NCBI GenBank assembly: GCA_947624755.1
Contig: CANQLQ010000037.1
Span: 1 to 11,146 of the forward strand
DNA from: an uncultured Clostridia bacterium
Lineage (GTDB): Bacteria; Bacillota; Clostridia; Oscillospirales; Acutalibacteraceae
Direction of reading: 5' to 3'
Length of the DNA: 11,146 bases
Positions 6,441-11,146 of the stretch are shown piece after piece. Positions within the stretch are counted from its first letter, which is position 1; each line of letters opens with the position of its first letter. The notes under the pieces are model-generated. The model was not told the origin of the DNA and made no database searches. It saw only the letters and a program-made list of their open reading frames with translations. Made by a program: the position numbers and the translations under genes.

Positions 6441-6466
6441 GAACTTTTCTTTTGAAAGAAAAGTTC
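6441..6466. repeat. Near-perfect palindrome inside the R3 insertion
   Basis: GAACTTTTCTTT (6441-6452) and AAAGAAAAGTTC (6455-6466) are perfect 12-bp inverted arms separated by only TG. It may be a nuclease or recombination target, or simply part of a dispersed repeat. No function can be assigned from the sequence. Confidence 0.7.
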
Positions 6467-6695
6467 CAAAAGAAACATTGCTGACGTACGGCTGCGCTCA
6501 ACCGTTTGAATGCAAAGCATTCAAGCCGGGTCGCTTCGCCTATAGATTGATTTCTGCTTTATCTCCCCTGTGGTAAGTTTGCCTGCTTTTATCTTAGTTG
6601 CTACATAAAGGGAAAATGCGGTCTGTGCCTCAGGATAAAGCCTGTTGCAGAGGTTGATTCTTTTTTCCAATTTGTACTTGGTTCTTTTTGTCTTA

Positions 6696-6715
6696 GTCTG
6701 TTACAGACCTTTTTT
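6696..6715 (+). terminator. Possible intrinsic terminator in R3
   Basis: GTCTG-TTA-CAGAC (6696-6708) is followed by C and six T (6710-6715). The 5-bp stem is short but GC-containing and the T tract is clean. If active, it would stop transcription coming from hprK and the ROK kinase, so murB would need a promoter to the right of it. I could not identify that promoter with confidence. Confidence 0.45.
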
Positions 6716-6838
6716 CGCGGGATTCATTTGATGTTAAACATAAATCCACTGCGCGTAACTCCCGTGGGCGATGCCCACCGATGCCCGCCTGAGCAATAGT
6801 TTTAATCAGTGCTTCCTATGAGTAATTACTTAATTTTG

Positions 6839-6846
6839 AAAGGTGA
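6839..6846 (+). promoter_or_regulatory. Ribosome binding site selecting a TTG start for murB
   Basis: AAAGGTGA (6839-6846) sits 5 bases before TTG at 6852. The only upstream alternative, GTG at 6843, lies inside this ribosome binding site and has none of its own, so TTG is the better start. Confidence 0.65.
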
Positions 6847-6851
6847 ACATT

Positions 6852-7748
6852 TTGACAGAAATAATTGATTTTCTTCAGGCCAATAATATTGAGTATAAAG
6901 AAAATGAACCTATGAGTCTTCATACTTCATTTCATATCGGCGGAAACGCTGAAATTTTTGCTTTCGTAAAAGATATCAATGAGCTTTCTAAGCTAATGTG
7001 TTATTGCTTGGAAAAAAATATAAAACCCCTGACGGTAGGCAACGGCAGTAATCTGCTTGTAAGCGACAGCGGGATCGACGGACTTGTCATAAAGCTTTGC
7101 GGAGATTTTGAGAATATAAAACTTCTTGACGAAACGACTATAGAAGCCGGTGCGGGCTCATCTCTTGCATCTCTTTGCAGGTTTGCTTATTCCAATGAAC
7201 TTACCGGACTTGAATTTGCATACGGTATTCCCGGAAGTGTAGGCGGCGCTGTTTTTATGAATGCCGGAGCCTACGGCGGTCAAATGAGCGATGTTGTGAA
7301 AGAAACAAAACATATATGCTCTGACGGTAAAATATCCGGTTTTGCTGCTTGTGAACTCGACTTTGGCTACAGAAAAAGCGTTTATTCATCATGTTCTGAA
7401 ATAATCACATCGGTTGTTTTTCGGTTGAAAAAGGGTAATAAAGAAGAAATTTTTTCAAAAATGAACGAGCTTATACAAAGAAGAAAAGATAAACAGCCGC
7501 TTGAATTTCCGAGTGCGGGAAGTGTTTTCAAAAGACCCGAGGGCTATTTTGCCGGTGCTTTGATTGAGCAGAGCGGTCTTAAAGGCAAGACTATAGGCGC
7601 GGCGTCAGTCAGTGAAAAACACGCGGGATTTATAATAAACGTCGGCGGCGCAACTTGCAGTGACGTTCTTAACCTAATCAAACATTGTCAGGATGTTGTT
7701 TTTAATAATTTTGGGGTCAAGCTTGAAACAGAAATAAAAATTATTTAA
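6852..7748 (+). CDS. murB: UDP-N-acetylenolpyruvoylglucosamine reductase MurB
   Basis: This FAD enzyme reduces UDP-GlcNAc-enolpyruvate with NADPH to UDP-MurNAc in the cytoplasm, committing precursor to peptidoglycan. The 298-residue protein has the FAD-binding parts TSFHIGGNAE, GNGSNLLVSD and GLEFAYGIPGSVGGA followed by MNAGAYGGQ. It also has Tyr173-Arg174 in FGYRKSVY, the catalytic Ser224 in SAGSVFKRP and a C-terminal Glu294 in LETEIKII. The length and the FGYRKS segment fit the shorter type II MurB of Gram-positives. The preferred start is TTG at 6852; GTG at 6843 would add three residues. murB opens the run murB-rapZ-whiA-miaB, with rapZ starting 9 bases after its stop. Its upstream region is entirely repeat R3. 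Confidence 0.95.
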   Translation: MTEIIDFLQANNIEYKENEPMSLHTSFHIGGNAEIFAFVKDINELSKLMCYCLEKNIKPLTVGNGSNLLVSDSGIDGLVIKLCGDFENIKLLDETTIEAGAGSSLASLCRFAYSNELTGLEFAYGIPGSVGGAVFMNAGAYGGQMSDVVKETKHICSDGKISGFAACELDFGYRKSVYSSCSEIITSVVFRLKKGNKEEIFSKMNELIQRRKDKQPLEFPSAGSVFKRPEGYFAGALIEQSGLKGKTIGAASVSEKHAGFIINVGGATCSDVLNLIKHCQDVVFNNFGVKLETEIKII

Positions 7749-7757
7749 TGGTGGTTT

Positions 7758-8612
7758 ATGGAATTTGTTATAGTTACCGGAATATCAGGCGCCGGAAAAT
7801 CCGGTGTAATGAAGTCTCTTGAAGATATTGGATTTTTCTGTATAGACAATTTGCCCGTAAAACTTATTCCGACTTTTGCCCAGCTTCTTGAAAATTCAGA
7901 AAAATATCGAAGAGTTGCCGTTGCAACCGATGTCCGGGCAGGATTTTCCTTTGAAGATTTTTGTGAATCGACAAAAAGCCTTGACGAATACGGAATTGAA
8001 TTTAAAATTTTATTTATTGACGCAAAAGACGAAGTTCTCATAAGACGTTATAAAGAAACGAGGAGGAGACACCCGCTTCTTTCAAGCGGAAATTTGTCAA
8101 TTGCCCAGGCTATCCAAAAAGAAAGACAAATTCTTTCGGCGGTTAGGGAAGAGGCCGATTATCTTCTCGACACATCGAATCTTTCGGCAATTCAATGCCG
8201 TGTGCGAATAATTGCAATGTTTTCGGAAAACAAACAAAGCGATATTCACATTCATTGTATGTCGTTCGGCTTTAAGCACGGTATACCAAACGACGCCGAT
8301 TTTATTTTTGACGTCCGCTTTTTGCCGAATCCGTTTTATGTTCCCGAACTAAAAGAGCACACAGGACTTGAAAAAAGTGTAAGCGATTATGTTATGAGCT
8401 TTGCAGAATCCAAGGAATACAAGAAAAAACTAATTGATTTTCTTAAGTTTGCAATTCCTCTTTGCAAACAGGAGGGACGCACGCAGCTTATTATCGGTAT
8501 AGGCTGCACAGGGGGTCATCACCGTTCGGTGACTTTTGCCAATCTTCTTTATAATTATCTTGTGTCCAAAGATTATTCGGCAAGCGTCAGTCACAGAGAT
8601 ATTTTAAAATGA
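7758..8612 (+). CDS. rapZ: RapZ/YvcJ family nucleotide-binding protein
   Basis: This P-loop protein binds ATP/GTP. In E. coli RapZ binds small RNAs and delivers GlmZ to RNase E, tuning GlmS and therefore amino-sugar supply; in B. subtilis YvcJ affects competence. The Gram-positive role is less clear. The 284-residue protein has Walker A GISGAGKS (8-15), followed by LEDIGFFCIDNLP. The C-terminal RNA-binding domain carries DVRFLPNPFYVPELK, near the middle, and IGIGCTGGHHRSVTFAN close to the C-terminus, all family hallmarks. The ATG at 7758 follows GGTGG. whiA starts 9 bases after its stop, so the yvcK gene usually found between them is missing. Position next to murB fits a link to cell-wall precursor control (inference). 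Confidence 0.94.
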   Translation: MEFVIVTGISGAGKSGVMKSLEDIGFFCIDNLPVKLIPTFAQLLENSEKYRRVAVATDVRAGFSFEDFCESTKSLDEYGIEFKILFIDAKDEVLIRRYKETRRRHPLLSSGNLSIAQAIQKERQILSAVREEADYLLDTSNLSAIQCRVRIIAMFSENKQSDIHIHCMSFGFKHGIPNDADFIFDVRFLPNPFYVPELKEHTGLEKSVSDYVMSFAESKEYKKKLIDFLKFAIPLCKQEGRTQLIIGIGCTGGHHRSVTFANLLYNYLVSKDYSASVSHRDILK

Positions 8613-8621
8613 GGTAATTTT

Positions 8622-9584
8622 ATGTCATTTTCGGCGGAAGTTAAAAATGAACTTTCAAAAATCGAAAATATACCGCCGTGTTGTCTGCATGCCATGGCAT
8701 ACGGTATGCTGCTTTTCGGACGTTCTTTTAACGGCCGCGGCGTGTCAATTATGACAGAGCATAAATGTGTTGCACAAAAATATACCGAGCTTCTAAAAAA
8801 ATGCACGGGTATTGATGCCGTAATTCATATTTCCACAGCAGGAAAATACAGTATTAACATAGAAAATCAAAATGAAATCAAGAAAATTTTATCTTCTTTT
8901 TCGGTAAATGACAGTTTTGCTATTTCAAGAATAAACCGGGCTAATCTTCTTAACGAAACCGAAGATGAAAAATCGGAAATTCTTAATTGCTGCAACGGAG
9001 CTTTTCTTCGCGGAGCGTTTCTTTCCTGCGGCACTATTTCAGACCCGAATAAAAGCTATCATCTTGAATTTGTTGTTCCGTTTAAAACATTGAGTCTTGA
9101 CCTTTTGAAAATTCTTACCGAATTTGATCTTAAAGCCAAACATATGTCAAGACGCGGCGTTAATGTTATATATCTGAAAGACAGCGGCAGCATTGAGGAT
9201 TTACTTAATATTATGGGCGCAAAAATTTCTGCGTTTGAAATTATGAATATTAAAATTTACAAAGATATAAGAAACGCTTCAAACAGGCAGACCAATTTCA
9301 GCTTCGCAAATATTTCACGGACTGTTTCGGCTTCTCTCGAACAGTCACATGCTATACAAAAAATGATTGAAGCCAATACATTTTCATTGCTGCCCGATGA
9401 GCTTCAAGCTTTTGCCAAGCTGCGTCTTGAAAATCCCGAAGCAAGCCTGCGTGAACTCGGAGAGATGTGCGAGCCGCCGCTTTCGCGTTCTGCGGTCAAC
9501 TACAGATTAAAAAAACTTATATCATATTCTCAAAAAACACATGAAGAAATTATTTCCCTTATTAACAACAGCGAAGGAAGTTAA
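8622..9584 (+). CDS. whiA: DNA-binding protein WhiA
   Basis: WhiA is a conserved DNA-binding protein of Gram-positives. In Streptomyces it is a sporulation activator, and in B. subtilis it influences cell division and chromosome segregation. The 320-residue protein starts with the typical MSFSAEVKNELSKIE. It has a degenerate LAGLIDADG homing-endonuclease-like fold (about 20-200, with FLRGAFLSCGTISDP as its clearest segment). A C-terminal helix-turn-helix lies in ASLRELGEMCEPPLSRSAVN (about 274-293). GAGG overlapping the rapZ stop serves as its ribosome binding site. The miaB start lies 7 bases after its stop. Confidence 0.95.
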   Translation: MSFSAEVKNELSKIENIPPCCLHAMAYGMLLFGRSFNGRGVSIMTEHKCVAQKYTELLKKCTGIDAVIHISTAGKYSINIENQNEIKKILSSFSVNDSFAISRINRANLLNETEDEKSEILNCCNGAFLRGAFLSCGTISDPNKSYHLEFVVPFKTLSLDLLKILTEFDLKAKHMSRRGVNVIYLKDSGSIEDLLNIMGAKISAFEIMNIKIYKDIRNASNRQTNFSFANISRTVSASLEQSHAIQKMIEANTFSLLPDELQAFAKLRLENPEASLRELGEMCEPPLSRSAVNYRLKKLISYSQKTHEEIISLINNSEGS

Positions 9585-9591
9585 CATAAAT

Positions 9592-11010
9592 ATGAATAAT
9601 AACAGATTTTCTGTTCCGAGTGCGGAATTAGAAAAGCAAACAGAATACAAAGAAAAAGTAAAAACTGTCCTTTCGTCAAGGTTCAGTCTAAGCTTTCCCA
9701 AAGCATTTGTCCATACCTACGGCTGTCAGGGAAATGTTGCGGACTCGGAAAGAATAAAGGGTCTGCTTACCGAAATGGGCTATGAAATGACTGAAAATCT
9801 TGATGAAGCGGACTTGATTTTATATAATACCTGCGCAATAAGAGAACACGCACAGGACAGAGTTTTCGGCAACGTCGGAGCGCTTAAAAAAATAAAAAAG
9901 GACAAACCCGGACTTATAATCGCTCTTTGCGGCTGTATGATGCAGCAGCGGTATGTTGCCGATAAGATAAAGGAAAGCTATCGTTTCGTTGATCTTGTTT
10001 TCGGAACTCATGTTTTATATAAACTGCCCGAATTTATTTACAGATGTCTTTGCACAGGCGAAAGAGTTTTTGATATTACAAATTCAGACGGAAACATTGT
10101 TGAAGGCTTACCCGTTAAACGTGACGGTTCTTTTAAAGCCTGGGTTCCTATTATGTACGGCTGCAACAATTTCTGCTCATACTGTATTGTACCTTATGTA
10201 AGAGGCAGAGAAAGAAGCCGCGGGTTTTCTGTAATAGTTGACGAAGTTAAAGAGCTTGTCAAAAAAGGATACAAAGAAATAACGCTTCTCGGCCAGAACG
10301 TCAACTCTTATAATAAAGACCTTGCAAATGAGTATCGTTTTCCCGCTCTTCTCAGGGCTATTGATAATATTGAAGGCGATTTTATAATTCGTTTTATGAC
10401 CTCTCATCCGAGAGACTGTACAAAAGAACTTCTTGACACTATGGCGGACTGCAAAAAGGTTGCAAAGCATCTTCACCTTCCGGTTCAGTCGGGTAATGAC
10501 AGAGTCCTTTTTGAAATGAATCGCCATTATGACCGAAAAAAATATCTCAGTTTAATTGATTATGCTTATTCGCTTATGCCGAATCTTTCGATAACAAGCG
10601 ACATAATCGTAGGATTTCCCGGGGAAACCTATGAAGAATTTGCCGACACGCTTTCATTGGTTGAATATGTAAACTATACTTCGCTTTTTACTTTCATATT
10701 TTCGAGCAGACCCGGCACAAAGGCAGCCGAAATGGACGATTTTGTTTCAAGAGAAGAGAAGGGCAAGTGGTTTTCTGAACTTACCGGTTTACAGGAAAAA
10801 ATTGCGGCAAAAAGAACCGCTTCAATGAAAGGCAAAACTTACAGAGTTCTTGTTGAAGGCAAGGGTAGATATGACGGCTATCTTTCCGGAAGAACAGAAG
10901 GGAACATTATTATTGAATTTCCCGGCGCAGAGGACTTAATAGGTTCTTTTTGCAATGTTCGCGTTACCGAGCCGAAAACATGGATTCTTATAGGCGAAAA
11001 AGCCGACTGA
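9592..11010 (+). CDS. miaB: tRNA-2-methylthio-N6-dimethylallyladenosine synthase MiaB
   Basis: This radical-SAM enzyme adds a methylthio group to i6A at position 37 of tRNAs reading UNN codons, using two 4Fe-4S clusters. The 472-residue protein has the N-terminal cluster-binding domain with Cys45 (TYGCQGN), Cys81 (NTCAIREHAQDRVFG) and Cys115 (CGCM). The radical-SAM motif is C191-x3-C195-x2-C198 in YGCNNFCSYCIVPYVRG, followed by RERSR. Further conserved parts are LLGQNVNSY, HLPVQSGND and SDIIVGFPGET, with a C-terminal TRAM RNA-binding domain (about 405-470). The residue after TYGCQ is Gly, where many relatives have Met or Gln; this is a minor variant. I chose the ATG at 9592, 11 bases after GAAGGAAG and outside whiA. 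An in-frame ATG at 9541 would overlap whiA by 44 bases and lacks a ribosome binding site. RimO and MtaB are relatives, but the motifs fit MiaB best. Confidence 0.93.
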   Translation: MNNNRFSVPSAELEKQTEYKEKVKTVLSSRFSLSFPKAFVHTYGCQGNVADSERIKGLLTEMGYEMTENLDEADLILYNTCAIREHAQDRVFGNVGALKKIKKDKPGLIIALCGCMMQQRYVADKIKESYRFVDLVFGTHVLYKLPEFIYRCLCTGERVFDITNSDGNIVEGLPVKRDGSFKAWVPIMYGCNNFCSYCIVPYVRGRERSRGFSVIVDEVKELVKKGYKEITLLGQNVNSYNKDLANEYRFPALLRAIDNIEGDFIIRFMTSHPRDCTKELLDTMADCKKVAKHLHLPVQSGNDRVLFEMNRHYDRKKYLSLIDYAYSLMPNLSITSDIIVGFPGETYEEFADTLSLVEYVNYTSLFTFIFSSRPGTKAAEMDDFVSREEKGKWFSELTGLQEKIAAKRTASMKGKTYRVLVEGKGRYDGYLSGRTEGNIIIEFPGAEDLIGSFCNVRVTEPKTWILIGEKAD

Positions 11011-11013
11011 AAT

Positions 11014-11146
11014 TAGGGAATCACTGATTAATACAAGCCGCCCTTCTTGACGGTAAATTATTCCGTCAGTTAGCCCAAAAATTCTCGTTAATACACAAAG
11101 TATTGCCTCAAATTTTTGAACAAACTGACGAAAAATTTCCTCGCCA
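11014..11146 (+). repeat. Dispersed foldback repeat R4, cut by the window end
   Basis: It begins with TAGGGAATCACTGATTAAT (11014-11032), 3 bases after the miaB stop, and is nearly identical to R1 through the hairpin TGACGG/CCGTCA (11048-11068) and the stem AATAC-ACAAA-GTATT (11090-11104). After that it differs from R1 and instead continues as the inverted complement of its own left half (CAAACTGACGAAAAATTT), as R2 does. The right end lies beyond the window. No separate terminator for miaB is visible before it, so the element may form the 3' end of that transcript. Confidence 0.8.

Larger units (their letters stand above)
6394..6716. repeat. Putative nested insertion inside R3
   Basis: This segment has no counterpart in R1 where the two copies otherwise align. 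TTTTTTC occurs at its left border (6387-6393) and at its right end (6710-6716), which could be a 7-base target duplication, though poly-T makes that weak. It contains a 26-base palindrome (6441-6466), the hairpin TTGAATGC-AAA-GCATTCAA (6506-6524) and a terminator-like hairpin at its right edge. No transposase or other open frame of note is present. On the minus strand a short frame would read ...KQKSIYRRSDPA, the sort of spurious peptide I recall being annotated often in related genomes, which suggests a dispersed non-coding repeat. Confidence 0.5.
6259..6818 (+). repeat. Dispersed repeat R3, interrupted by a nested insertion
   Basis: The left end TAAGGAACCTCTGTTAA (6259-6275) and the complement of the right end (TAGGAAGCACTGATTAA) are decayed inverted ends of the R1-R4 family. 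The left half keeps CTCGTTAATACACAAAGTATT-like sequence (6327-6347), with the hairpin AATAC/GTATT at 6333-6347. The right half (6711-6818) matches R1: TTTTCGCGG, GCGCGTAA, then the hairpin GTGGGC-GAT-GCCCAC (6764-6778). Between them lie about 320 bases absent from R1; without them R3 would be about 237 bases, close to the 249 of R1. It fills the 600-base gap between the ROK kinase and murB, in which I see no gene. Confidence 0.75.

Noticed and set aside
6394..6716. Possible structured RNA (6S-like, T-box or signal recognition RNA) in the R3 insertion, ending at the terminator
   Set aside because: I could not find the conserved features of any of these families, nor a clear promoter; a dispersed repeat explains it more simply.
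1..11146. CRISPR array, tRNA or rRNA genes
   Set aside because: No regularly spaced identical repeats and no T-loop or cloverleaf pattern were seen; the R1-R4 repeats are kilobases apart and have inverted ends, unlike CRISPR.

Overview
The window reads as a chromosomal segment from a low-to-moderate-GC, spore-forming Gram-positive bacterium of class Clostridia, most likely an Oscillospirales/Ruminococcaceae-type gut anaerobe. The evidence is a sporulation sigma factor (SigK), WhiA, HPr kinase, a DapF/DapL lysine-diaminopimelate module, strong AGGAGG-type ribosome binding sites, and dispersed hairpin repeats of a kind I associate with that group. The lineage is inference from gene content and style, not from a marker gene. 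Nothing here looks like phage, plasmid or a defence island: the protein-coding content is core housekeeping. The unusual content is in the intergenic regions.

Layout. 1-268 is non-coding and carries two copies of a short GC-rich hairpin repeat. 269-952 (minus) is sigK, intact and with a hydrophobic pro-sequence. 953-1419 is a gap holding a possible stem-loop and repeat copy R1. 1420-1800 (plus) is a small NifX/NifB-like iron-molybdenum-cofactor-domain protein with a His/Cys tail. A strong promoter at 1834-1862 and a terminator-like leader hairpin precede dapF-dapL (1950-3918), whose ends overlap by 8 bases. Repeat copy R2, a strong terminator and a promoter with a perfect -10 box follow. Then hprK and a ROK glucokinase (4313-6243) form a tight pair. 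Repeat copy R3 (6259-6818), enlarged by a nested insertion, separates them from the run murB-rapZ-whiA-miaB (6852-11010), whose genes are 7-9 bases apart. Repeat copy R4 begins 3 bases after miaB and runs off the window.

How the genes fit together. dapF and dapL make the last two intermediates of the diaminopimelate aminotransferase route (meso-DAP for the wall, and lysine). murB makes UDP-MurNAc, to which that DAP is later attached in the peptide stem. hprK and the ROK kinase sense and commit glucose (carbon catabolite control). rapZ and whiA belong to the conserved cluster that links cell-wall precursor supply, carbon status and division or sporulation. yvcK, which normally lies between rapZ and whiA, is absent here. 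miaB modifies tRNA.

The most notable non-gene signal is a family of four same-orientation repeats (R1-R4), about 180-250 bp each without insertions. They have matching inverted ends (consensus TAAGGAAGCACTGATTAA) and foldback or hairpin interiors. Three copies start within 3-15 bases of a stop codon that ends a gene run. They look like MITE-like elements that now form 3' ends of transcripts; in two copies a terminal hairpin differs by paired (compensatory) changes.
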